A stretch of 64,000 nucleotides of DNA from Saccharum officinarum. Taxonomy: Eukaryota; Streptophyta; Magnoliopsida; Poales; Poaceae. Under the pieces are notes generated by a model. The model saw only the letters and a program-made list of their open reading frames with translations. It did no database searches and was not told the DNA's origin. Made by a program: the position numbers and the translations under genes. The stretch covers positions 94,722,656 through 94,786,655 of the forward strand of contig CM036159.1 of the NCBI GenBank assembly GCA_020631735.1, in the 5' to 3' direction. Each line of letters opens with the position of its first letter. Position 1 is the first letter of the stretch. This document shows positions 34,401 through 42,984 of the stretch, piece after piece.

Positions 34401-37400
34401 GGCAGAGTGGAATAACTCATCATGCTGCGCACCATATCCATCAGAGTACGGTTACGCCTTTCTGCTACTCCATTTTGCTGTGGGTCGCCCGGCATTGAAT
34501 ACTGGGCTACTATGCCATTTTCCTGTAAGAACCTTGCAAAAGGTCCAGGAACTTGTCCATAAGGGGTATGTCGACCGTAGTACTCCCCCCACGGTCAGAT
34601 CTCACTACTTTGATTTTTCTGTCTAGTTGATTTTCAACCTCAGCCTTGAATATCTTAAACTTGTCTAAAGCTTCTGAACGTTCTTTGATTGGATATATAT
34701 ATCCAAAACGAGAGTAGTCATCTGTGAATGTGATGAAGGAATCAAAACCATCCACAGATGTTACTGGAAAAGGTCCACAGATGTCTGTGTGGATCAATTC
34801 TAGTACTCCCGTGCTTCGCTTAGCGCCTTTCTTTATGTTCTTTGCTAACTTACCTTTAATGCAATCAACGCATTGCTCTAACTCTGAGAGTTCTAGTGGT
34901 GGGAGTATTGATTCTTTGACTAAGCGTTCTATTCTCCCCCTCGAAATATGGCCTAAACGACAGTGCCATAATTTCGATGAGGAATCAATTCTTTTCCTTT
35001 TCTTGCTAGCATCTGCGGGTATTGCATTCTCAGCATTGTTACATTCAGCATTCACATTCTCAGACGTAGATAATAAATAAAGTTTGTCTTGTCGGAAGGC
35101 AAGACCCACACACTGATTATTTAATTGTAACTTGCAATTGTTCTTGCTAAAATGACAATCAAAACCATAGTCTGACAAACATGATACTGAAATCAAATTC
35201 CTGGCTAAAGAGGGAACATAAAGAACATCATGCAGCTGAAGTGTGAAGCCACTAGCTAAGTCTAGAGATAAATTTCCTATAGCTCGAACTTCAGCTTCAA
35301 CGCCAGTGGCCACCTTAATCTGTCTTTCTCCTCTTTGAAGGGTTCTCCCTCCATTGAATCCCTGCAAAGAGTTAGCAACATGAACAGTTGCACCTGAGTC
35401 AATCCACCATGTGGATCTAGCATAACTTAGATATAAGGATTCATCAACAAAAGTTATAATGTCCTCACCCTTGACTAGGCAGTGTCTCATGAACTTAGGG
35501 CAGTCGTGCTTCCAATGCCCTGTCTCATTGCACCATCTACAGCGATCCGGGTCCTCCTGCTTCTGCTGGTTGTCTTGTTTTGGCTGTGCTTTGTGCTGTG
35601 AAGAGTTTCCTCCCTTGTTATGAGAGGTGGAGGCATCTGGAGCTTTCTTGTTGTAGAATGGCTTCTTGTTCTTTCCTTTGACAAAGTTCACAGAACCACC
35701 ATTTGCATTCTTTAGCCTTTCTTCTTCTTGTACACACATTGCAATCACCTTCTCTAAATCCCAATCCTCTGGCTGTGTATTGTAATTGACAACAAATGTC
35801 TCGTACTCTTTGGGAAGGGAGTTTAGAGCTAAGTGAATGATGAAACCATCTGCCAGGGGCATCTTTAGCTTGTCTAACTTAGCTGCCATGGTGCTCATGC
35901 TCAGAATGTGCTCTCTCACACTTCCACCTATGAACTTCATGTTAGTGAGTTTCTGGATCAGTGTGGAAGCATGAGCTTTGGTGGAACCAGTGAACTGATT
36001 CTTCACTTTCTCAAGATATTCTTTTGCTGTTTCACATTCTGGGATGGCACCTCTTAAGCCCTCTGTGATGGTTTTCTTGATGACAATCTTGCACTTGCGG
36101 TTTGATTTTTCCCACTTGTATTTCTCAAGATCATACTTTGCTCTAATGGGAGCATAGTCTCGCTTCCGATTAGCAAAAGCTTCATCGGTCTCATTGTGGG
36201 CCCTTTCGGGCTCCTCTGGCTCAGTGGGTTTTGGCTCCTGAAGAGCCAAATCTATCTCTACAAGTGCTAGAGCAGCATCAAGTTCTTCTCGCCACAGAAC
36301 ATAGTTCTGTCCCGTCAGCTTTGGGATTGCACTAATAAAGTGCATCGCATTGAGAGCTTGGTCTGAAATTAAACATAATAAAATAGTGAGGACATGAATA
36401 GTAAATCTAGGAAAAATAATTGCATATCTTAATTTAACGTTGGTCAAAATCAAGATATACAAAAATTGACCCTTTACATAAATTCTAATCACCGTTGGGC
36501 AGAATAGAATAAATGCATAAAATGTTAGAGTTTGCGCAGCGGAAAACTTGAAATTAACTTGCTATTTTTTCAGAAGCATAACTTGCTGACTTTGCTCTCT
36601 AAGTAATAAACACGTTGGTGCAATTAATTAGAGATTAATTACTGGGCAAAACAAATATTAAATGCTTCTGAAAATCAAATAGAATAAAGAAAAAATTTCA
36701 CTGTGCTTATCGGGCCGCGGCCAACGATTTGGCCCACGGCCACTTTGGGCCCAGCCCAACTGCGCGCGCGGGACGGCTCGCTCGGCCAGGCCGCAACCTG
36801 GGCCGGCGGCGCGCATTCGGCCCAGCGCCGAAACCCGCCTGGGCTTAATCTGGTCCAAACCAATCTTGGCCGTTGGATCACATCCGACGGTCGGCCTTCG
36901 TTTTCGGGTGAACAAAACCCCTCGAGCTGCCGGTCGGTGGAAACCCTAGTCCATTTCTACCGACGCCATCTCTCTCTTCCCTTGCTCCTCTCTCACCGGC
37001 AACGAAGAGAACTCGGAGGCGGGGCTCCTTGCGGCGGCCGGAGAGGAGGACGGCGCCGCCCCGAGGGCCCTGGCCGGTGCGCGCGCTCTCCGATGGTGGA
37101 GCGCGCCGCCGTCTAGGGTTTTCGAGTGCGGTGCCCGAGCGCGGTTGGCTCACTGGATGGCCGATTACGGAGGGCCGCGCGGCGGCGTGGAATCCCCGGC
37201 CGGTTTCTGTGCTTGTCCCGGACGTCGGCGACCTGGCGGCGGTGCGGGGAGGACCGCGGCAAAAGGTAAGTGCATGGATCCCCCCCGGCCGTTCCTCTTT
37301 GCTTTTAGGGTTAGGGTTCCGTGTTCTTGCGCTAGCTAGGGTTAGGGTTTGAAAAAGAAAAACCCCCTTTCTTGTTTCTTGCTGTTCGTTCTAGAAGATT

Positions 37401-38532
37401 CCCGAGCCCGATCTACTACTAGATCGGCCGATACCATTGATAGACTTTGATAAACTTGCTAGGATCTATGACTAGTAGCGCGAACGGGAATCGGGATACA
37501 AAGAACAAACTGTGATGTACTGTGAGGTAGATCTAGGGGTTTAGAAGTTAAACCGTCGTTGGAGGGAGCAGATCCGGAGGTGTCCATGGCGTAGATGTGT
37601 CGGTGAAGTAGATCACGCCTTCCTTCGGGCCTCCACCGGCGTTGTCCGACGATGGTGGTGCGGCAGTAGAGAGGTGACGGCGCGGTGGTGCTTCCCGACG
37701 CCACTGCGCGATGCCGATCGGTGGCCTAGGGTTGTAGAGTGGGGTTTGGGGCACGGCGAACCTCGTTACCCGAGCCTGCGGCCCCCACTCCCTTTATATA
37801 GCGCAGCGCGTCGGGGGCCCACCAACCATGGAACGGTTGGGCGCCCCCGATCAGGACGCGATCCAGGGGATGAGGCCCCAGCCGTTGGGCTGGGCCTCTG
37901 AGATCATCCTAACACTCTCTATTCTCGATCTAGAACTGGAACTCTGATGTAAGTAAAATACTGTATATATACTGATCAGTTCACGCGCGCCGGAACCGGT
38001 CGCTGACTAAGGAGGAAGTGGAGGCGTTCTGGAAGCAGCAGCGTCGGAGTCGGATGTCGTCGGAGGACGGCGGCGAGCTCGCCTCGCCGCCGGCCACCGC
38101 CACGGTACGTACACTTACTACTCACTGAATCTATATATCATCATGTCTGCGGCGTTCCTTGCTTTTGCTGTCTCGTCTCGTCGCGCATGCATGCTCGCAG
38201 TAGCTCATCATCACAAATCACAAGCCTGACGTGCGTACGGTACGGAATTAATGTGTACGATGACGTGGCAGGAGAGCCCGTTCGGGAGCTTGGAGAAGCC
38301 GGCGGCGGGGGTCCGCGTGGACGGCTTCCTCCCGGGCGGCGGATCCGGAGACGACGACGCGGCGGACAGCCCCAGCAGGAGCCGCGACTGGTGGACGCGG
38401 AGCAGCTGGGCGTTCCTCAACGAGCCGCCGCAGGAGGAGCCCTCCGCCACGGCGCAGCGCTACACGTCGCACGCATCGCCACCGGCAACGCCTGATCGTC
38501 CTTTGTGTATATGTACAGTAGTATGCCTATGA
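31448..38532 (+). CDS. Small plant-specific protein with WTRSSWAFLNEPP motif; Copia element in intron 1
   Basis: Exons are 31448-31505, 37980-38104 and 38272-38532, with GT-AG sites and consistent phases. The product starts MGSLMAGWDSPVLGDDGKK, continues RNRSLTKEEVEAFWKQ in exon 2 and DWWTRSSWAFLNEPP in exon 3, the landmarks of a small uncharacterised plant family. I know of no established biochemical role. Intron 1 has been expanded to about 6.5 kb by a Copia element in the opposite orientation. The C-terminus looks altered: family members, including the paralog at 46217, end FH-ARI-TGNA, and that sequence is present here in another frame after a likely 13-nt deletion near 38461-38475. As read, the frame runs on to TGA at 38532. 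The gene may therefore be impaired. Expression across the intron is unknown. Confidence 0.75.
31535..32011 (-). repeat. Copia 3' LTR
   Basis: 477 bp, identical to 37438-37914 except at 31953. Adjacent to the polypurine tract, which identifies it as the 3' LTR of a minus-strand element. The TATA-like tttatata (about 31890-31897 on the plus strand) is present in both LTRs. Confidence 0.95.
32183..34495 (-). CDS. Copia pol, C-terminal part: integrase end, reverse transcriptase, RNase H
   Basis: 770 codons on the minus strand. It opens with the last catalytic-region block of the integrase (GVAERRNRTLMD, containing the third acidic residue), a Copia-type linker rich in Pro/Gln, then RVT_2 reverse transcriptase with VDVKTAF-type and intact YVDD motifs (LYVDDILLASSD), and RNase H (SDSDYAGD...KSTSGY). 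It ends just before the polypurine tract. It is not in frame with the upstream gag-integrase frame because of a one-base deficit at 34585-34590. No other damage is seen, in line with the LTR age. Confidence 0.92.
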   Translation of the reverse strand: MPGDPQQNGVAERRNRTLMDMVRSMMSYSTLPLSLWMEALKTAIHILNRVPSKSVLKTPYELWTGRKPSVNHLRVWGSPAEAKVFNPNIGKLDPKTVSCHFIGYPEKSKGYRFYCPGRHTKFVETRHASFLEDQMIRGSKTAREITLEEKRVFVPIPMVQEPYFTLPVVVGPTQVVTTPAVISPTANSEPVLQEPNEPIVDEQQPQQDQPQEQEMPVAEPSGRPQRVRKSPIPDDYIVYECEEVQMEDEPTSFEEAMRSTEASKWQEAMEDELKSMSTNKVWDLEEIPEGAKTVGCKWVYKVKRDSKGNIERYKARLVAKGFTQREGIDYNETFSPVSSKDSFRIIMALVAHFDLELHQMDVKTAFLNGDLEERVYMAQPKGFAVTGKERMGCRLKKSIYGLKQASRQWYLKFDKTIRKFGFKENVEDNCVYAKFKNGKYIFLVLYVDDILLASSDVTLLQETKRFLSSNFDMKDLGEASFVLGIKIHRDRNRGVLGLSQEAYIEKILKKFNMHKCRPSPAPIVKGDKYGEHQCPKSKFERDRMQAVPYASAVGSLQYAQVCTRPDLAFVTGLLGRYQSNPGMEHWNLVKKVLRYLQGTKGLMLTYRRSDDLQIVGYSDSDYAGDDRKSTSGYIFTLAQGAISWKSSKQTIVTASSTMYAEFIACYEASGQVNWLKKFIPSLKVVDSIDKPLKLYCDNEPAVLYAHNNKSSNAAKHIDIKYYVVKDKIRDHVISLEHIGTEKMLADPLTKGLPPNVFREHVAGMGLKEGL
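34510..36345 (-). CDS. Copia gag, protease and integrase N-terminal part
   Basis: The start is taken at MHFISAIPKLTGQ (ATG at 36345), where the UBN2-type gag homology begins; the open frame extends upstream to 36492 without recognisable homology. Gag is followed by a CX2CX4HX4C zinc knuckle (CRWCNETGHWKHDC), the protease active site DSGA (WWIDSGATVHV), the integrase HHCC region (LWHCRLGH...CVDCIKGK) and the first two catalytic aspartates (HTD, RSD). Immediately after RSDRGG the frame is lost at a run of six C on the plus strand (34585-34590); one more base would restore continuity with the downstream frame. It could be a real mutation or a homopolymer error. Confidence 0.9.
   Translation of the reverse strand: MHFISAIPKLTGQNYVLWREELDAALALVEIDLALQEPKPTEPEEPERAHNETDEAFANRKRDYAPIRAKYDLEKYKWEKSNRKCKIVIKKTITEGLRGAIPECETAKEYLEKVKNQFTGSTKAHASTLIQKLTNMKFIGGSVREHILSMSTMAAKLDKLKMPLADGFIIHLALNSLPKEYETFVVNYNTQPEDWDLEKVIAMCVQEEERLKNANGGSVNFVKGKNKKPFYNKKAPDASTSHNKGGNSSQHKAQPKQDNQQKQEDPDRCRWCNETGHWKHDCPKFMRHCLVKGEDIITFVDESLYLSYARSTWWIDSGATVHVANSLQGFNGGRTLQRGERQIKVATGVEAEVRAIGNLSLDLASGFTLQLHDVLYVPSLARNLISVSCLSDYGFDCHFSKNNCKLQLNNQCVGLAFRQDKLYLLSTSENVNAECNNAENAIPADASKKRKRIDSSSKLWHCRLGHISRGRIERLVKESILPPLELSELEQCVDCIKGKLAKNIKKGAKRSTGVLELIHTDICGPFPVTSVDGFDSFITFTDDYSRFGYIYPIKERSEALDKFKIFKAEVENQLDRKIKVVRSDRGGSTTVDIPLMDKFLDLLQGSYRKMA
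36493..37437 (-). other. Copia 5' leader with primer-binding site and telo-box-like motifs
   Basis: About 0.95 kb between the 5' LTR and gag, much more GC-rich than the coding part around 36700-37260. Next to the LTR the minus strand reads ATGGTATCGGCC, the first bases of which match the initiator-tRNA-Met primer site common in plant Copia elements. The plus strand has two stretches with gggttagggtt (about 37305-37318 and 37340-37350), telo-box-like motifs usually found near plant promoters. Frames across this region are not considered genes. Confidence 0.6.
37438..37914 (-). repeat. Copia 5' LTR
   Basis: 477 bp, TG...CA, followed on the outer side by the CTCTC target repeat. One mismatch with the 3' LTR (37856 A versus 31953 G). 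Confidence 0.95.
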
Positions 38533-39140
38533 TATTTTTTTGCTACCACGGTTTCTGCCTAGTAGTATATACTGTATACATGTATGTACTCCGGTCCTTA
38601 CGCATACGTACTATGTCTATGTATACCAATCTAGCTAGCGGATGTGTGTCGATCGAGCGAGCGAGATCTATTAGGTGCATGTGAAAATGTCTCTGTTCAA
38701 TCACTGTTCAGAAAATTACCCATGTGTACTTGGCACTAGATAGCAAAGTTCACGCACACCTCCAGGATCCAGTCATATAAACATAATAACGCTCTGCAGT
38801 TTTTTTCCTCCTTTTTTTTTGTTGAATCTTTTTCGTGTGTGAAACATTGGTTTTCTCGATTTAATTAGCATCTAACATTTCTTTTTGATAAGTCGACGGA
38901 GGGAGAGAGAACCCTGCCTGTTTTTCGTTCATTCGGATTGGCCTCCAAAGGCCTGACAGTCCCGGTGAATGTTTTTTTTAAAAAAAAAAAGAAATGCAAT
39001 TTTGCGTGAGACGTTTACATTTTGGGTTTACACGGCCCTAGCTATAATCTGACACCACGTTACTGCAATTTCCTTATTTGCTCTTGGGAGCCTTGCACCC
39101 CACAACGGCGCTTCTACCTTGCAAGCCGCCAGGGCTCCAG

Positions 39141-39600
39141 CTAGGGTAACATGTTCTGTTCTGAATACCCAATTATTGCGCCATTTTCAGATATGCCAAC
39201 CACGTAGGAGTAGGAAGGTCCCAAAGTGCTTAGATAGGGTGTGACTCGGCTGTTGAATGTCCATAATTTTCTGAACTTGCCAATCCGATGCTGCCATGAT
39301 ACCGATTGCACTCCAGAAACTACCCGCAGCTGCACAACCAAAGATGATATGTGCCGGGGTCTCATCGGCAGCATGGTAGATTTCACAGGTTGCACTGCTG
39401 ACAATACCTTTCTTCACCAGATTTGTTCTACACTGAATTCGCCCTTGTGATAGCAGCCAGGTAAAGAACTTCACACATGGAGGTGCCTTGTTTTGCCAAC
39501 AAACTTGGACCATGCGTTTTGACCCGAATCTGCATTCTTCAGTGCACTGTATATGACTGCGGTGTCCAGGTTTCCATCACGTTTGACCAAAGGGGCCAAG
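39141..39600 (-). pseudogene. LINE ORF2 remnant (zf-RVT zinc-binding domain)
   Basis: The minus frame 39513-39187 carries WQNKAPPCVKFFTWLLSQGR, RTNLVKKGIV and CEIYHAADETPAHIIFGC, the typical zf-RVT domain that closes plant non-LTR ORF2 or related nuclear sequences. The preceding DTAVIYSALKNADSGQ part lies in another frame (39600-39515), so the copy is frame-shifted. Upstream reverse transcriptase is missing; the copy is 5'-truncated as usual for LINEs. Confidence 0.75.
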
Positions 39601-39790
39601 GGGCAGCAACGTTTGTCCCTTTGATTCGTCAGAAGCAGCGAGTCGAGACTCGAGAGCTTGTGTTGTCTCTGAACCAGCTGTCCCTCTGCTGTGTTAACAT
39701 GGACAGACGAGCAAAGCTGCGTTTGGTTCGCGAAAAGAAAATTTTTAGGTGTCACATCGGATATTTCATGGTACATGGATAGACGGGCAA

Positions 39791-40130
39791 GGCTGCGTTT
39801 AGTTCGCGAAAAAAAAATTTGAGTGTCACATCGGATGTTTCATGGGATGTCAGAAGAGCTTTTCGGATACTAATAAAAAAACTAATTATATAGCTCGTCT
39901 AGAAACTGCGAGACGAATTTATTAAGCCTGATTAATCCGACATTAGCACATGTGGGTCACTGTAGCACTTAAGGCTAATCATGGACTAATTAGACTTAAA
40001 AGATTCGTCTCAGAATTTCCAACCAAACTGTGCAATTAGTTTTTTTTCGTCTACATTTAGTACTCGATGCATGTGTTAAACATTCAATGTGATGGGTGAA
40101 CCCAGAAATTTTTAGGAACTAAACCAGGCC
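39791..40130. mobile_element. MITE of the 'tgtttagttc...gaactaaac' family, copy 3
   Basis: 340 bp from GGCTGCGTTTAGTTCGCG to TTTTTAGGAACTAAACCAGGCC. The interior has agacgaatttattaagcctgattaatc, cactgtagcac, atggactaattagac and aaactgtgcaattag. The first roughly 75 bp plus flank are duplicated just to the left (39714-39790). Confidence 0.75.
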
Positions 40131-40679
40131 TAAGTGATAGACGACACACCATGCATCCTGTTCTGATCGATGGACGATTGGTTTGTGGTGATTTCAGCAT
40201 TCAGCTGCTGACGAATGCTACTCAGACTTGGTCAGACCCTGCCCGTTCGTATTAGACCGCGACGCTAGTCCAACTATCCCTCCTATTCGCTCGAGAGTTT
40301 CTAAAAAAAAATGGTCTTCGGCCTCGTGGCCCTCTTCCTTCCCCACCACATCGCACCCCGTGCATAGTTCGCCATCGCCCGCAGCCCCGTCGGCACAAGC
40401 GCAGCCGCGCGCCCCCGCCGCCTCCTCGCTACTCCGACCCGGCATCGCACCGCCCACGCTTGCTCCCCCGCGCCCCGGACCGCCAAGGACCACGCAAATC
40501 AGGGTGGGAGCCGAGGACAGCCGCCAAGATCCGTCCATCACCTTCTTGAACTCGATGTGGGAACCATCTTCTTCGCTCTTCGCCATGATCCACTCGCCGA
40601 CCTAGCTCTGCTCTTCACCCCGGGCCAATGCCTCCGGCGAACTCTACACACAGACGAGCCCCTATTTTCCCAAGCAGTA

Positions 40680-41260
40680 AGGAGATGTTGCGCTGAAAAC
40701 ACATGTTGTAAGAGTATGTTTCAAGTGTTTTAGATATTTTAGAGATATGTTGCAAGTATTTCATACGGATGTTGCAAAAGGTGGATCAGGATGTTACATA
40801 TGTTGCAATGGTTGTACACGTATGTTCCAAGCGTCTGTTCCCAATGTTTCATTTGTTTTTCACACACATGTTGCAAGTGTATTTATCTGGATGTTGCATA
40901 TGTTTCACACATATGTTACAAGTGTTTTATGTGCATATTGCATATGTTTACAATGGTTTTTATTTTTTCAGGTGTTTTTTGCAAGTGTTTCTGTCGCATG
41001 TTTTAAGTTTTTCATTTGCTTCTTTTGTATGTTGCAAGTGTTGCATCTGTCTGTTCCAAAAATAGACCACATGTTGCTCGTGGGATGCACGTGGGAACTG
41101 GGAGAGGGTGCAGGTGGTCCCCGCGTGGGGCGATGTCTGGGCGGCGCAGCCCCCCACATGGGCGCGTGAAATGCAGACACGAGCATGCGATAACCGGGCA
41201 GTGCGGGCCCCTTGTGGACGCGCGAAATGGGGCGCGGAAACGGACTGCAACCATAGGCGT
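40680..41260. repeat. Periodic 'atgttgcaa/gtttcat' repeat, copy 2
   Basis: About 380 bp of irregularly repeated tatgttgcaagtg/tttcacacatatgtta words, then a GC-rich tail with cacatgggcgcgtgaaatg. Collinear with the copy at 4717-5150. All six-frame openings here are low complexity. Family unassigned; could be part of a larger DNA transposon. Confidence 0.5.
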
Positions 41261-41751
41261 CTGTCCGAACGTCTGGGCGCTAGCAATACCGTTCATCTTA
41301 TTGGACACGTATTGGTTGAAGTTGAAGGCATCTCGCTGTTCTCATCTAATAAAACTTGCAGCAAAGCTTTTGCTGTCCTTAAGAAAATAATTCGTTGTCT
41401 AAAAGTTTTTTCTTGACCCTATCTGGACCCACTAAAAAGTAAAAAACTAGCGGAACTTATTAGGGCGAGCCCTGCCCGAAATTGTAGGCCGAACGAACTT
41501 GCCTACTGGACCGCTCTAAACGAACGGGCGAGATTGACATGATTGGTGGGAATTGACCGAGATTGGAGTTGGTACGGGATGGGCTTCCTCTGTGCCGGTC
41601 CAGGGGACGGTACGAGATATACGGCCCGTTCCGGCCGGTACGGAATTGATAAGAGGCTCGGGTTTGCGACTTGTTTGGGCGGCCCAGGGTCCGTAGTCAT
41701 TCCAGGCCGACTGCAATAGGCCGAGTTGAGAAACCTTTCCTTCCCCCACGG

Positions 41752-42933
41752 GAAGAATTATTATTTTTAATTTTATTTTATTTAATATTTTAATAATAAT
41801 CATACCTGAAAAAATTTTACGGATCTGATCTTTTGGTCGTGTCGGTGCCGCTAGCGCGACTAAATAACGTTGTCACGTCACATGTATTGGCGCGACAACA
41901 CCTGCCACGTTAGACAACGTTTTCGACGTGGAAAACTTTTGTCGCGCCACTCTCGTTGGCGCGATAATATTGTTCTGTCACGTGGCGTGACAAGGTCTAA
42001 ACTTTAAAAAATCAAAACTCTTCGATATGATGTCGGATGAAGATGATTTTTATATGAAAATTATAGATCTCGACGAGATCTATAACTTTCTAGTTTTGAG
42101 TTTTTTTCATTTAAGGGTGTTAAGATGCTGAAAAAAATTATATAAAGTTTCAGCTGCATAATAATCGCGTACTATCGCTTATTGCATTAGGAAAATAGTA
42201 TCCTCTTTGTATGGTGTTAAATAAAGATACTTTTTATACTAAAATTATAGCTATTAATGATATTTATAACTTTATAGTTTTGAGTTTTTACATTTGAGGT
42301 CATTAAGATGCTCGAAAAAATAATAATAAAATTTCAGCAGTATACCCGGGCTGAAATTTTATATTATTTTCTCGAGCATCTTAACAATCTCAAATGTAAA
42401 AACTCAAAACTATAAAGTTGTAGATCTCATTGAGAACTACAACTTTGATATAAAAAGTATCTTCATTTGACCCTATACAAAGATGATACTATTTTTCTAA
42501 TGCAATAAACGACATTACGTGATTATTATGCTGTTAAAATATTATATAATTTTTTTATCGTCTTAACATACTCAAATGGAAAAACTCAAAACTAGAAAGT
42601 TTTAGATCTCGTCGAGATCTACAATTTTCATATAAAAATTATCTTCATCCGACGTCGTATCAACGAGTTATGATATTTTAAAGTTTGAGTCTGGTCACGC
42701 TTCTTCGATGACGCGACAGAATAATACTGTCACGCCAACACAGTGGCACAATAAGATTTTTCATGTCAGAAATGTTACCGTGGCAGGTGTGGTCGTGCCA
42801 ATGCATGTTGTGCAATCGCGTTATTCAGTGAGGTCAGCGGCACCGACGCGGTCAAAAGAGTCCGATTAAAAAAATAAGTACGATTATTATTAAAATATTA
42901 AATAAAAAAGAATTAACAATATAAAAAAATTTC
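41752..42933. mobile_element. 1.18 kb foldback element (MULE-like) at the methyltransferase promoter
   Basis: Almost the whole element is one inverted repeat, centred near 42345 (ttcagcagtatacccgggctgaa). Outer pairs include ttatttaatattttaataataat (41776) with attattattaaaatattaaataa (42882), gtcggtgccgct (41841) with agcggcaccgac (42837), and tagatctcgacgagatct (42067) with agatctcgtcgagatct (42603). Each arm also contains two related units of roughly 190 bp (the 'ctttctagttttgagttttt...ttaagatgct...aatttcagc' block). A 9-bp direct repeat CCCCCACGG flanks it (41743-41751, 42934-42942), the duplication size of Mutator-like elements. No ORF. Confidence 0.75.
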
Positions 42934-42984
42934 CCCCCACGGCGCCTCCCCTTCCCAGTCCCACCCTCAACAGCGAAGAGTCAC

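Larger units (their letters stand above)
31535..37914 (-). mobile_element. Copia LTR retrotransposon, near-complete and very young
   Basis: 6380 bp, inserted on the minus strand. Both LTRs are 477 bp (TG...CA) and differ at one position (31953 G, 37856 A). A perfect 5-bp target duplication CTCTC flanks it (31530-31534, 37915-37919). Order on the minus strand: 5' LTR, about 1 kb leader, gag-protease-integrase frame, RT-RNase H frame, polypurine tract (AAGGGGGAGAA, about 32013-32025), 3' LTR. It sits in intron 1 of the WAFLNEPP gene. Confidence 0.95.
38533..41742. other. Intergenic region, transposon remnants
   Basis: Holds the 3' flank of the WAFLNEPP gene, a LINE remnant (39141-39600), a MITE with a duplicated end (39714-40130), a GC-rich block with the 'atgttgcaa' repeat (40680-41260) and a G/C-rich stretch without recognisable content (41450-41742). 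No host gene is supported. Confidence 0.6.

Noticed and set aside
36703..37352. GC-rich ORFs of 107-137 codons between Copia gag and LTR
   Set aside because: They lie in the element leader, overlap on both strands, and have no recognisable domain.
40747..41169. 140-codon Cys/Phe-rich open frame that looks like a secreted or membrane protein
   Set aside because: It is a translation of the periodic atgttgcaa repeat, which gives open frames of similar composition in several frames and again at 4611-4937.
42000..42700. Possible microRNA gene because of the strong hairpin
   Set aside because: The hairpin is far too long and spans a transposon with a target duplication; small RNA data would be needed for any such call.
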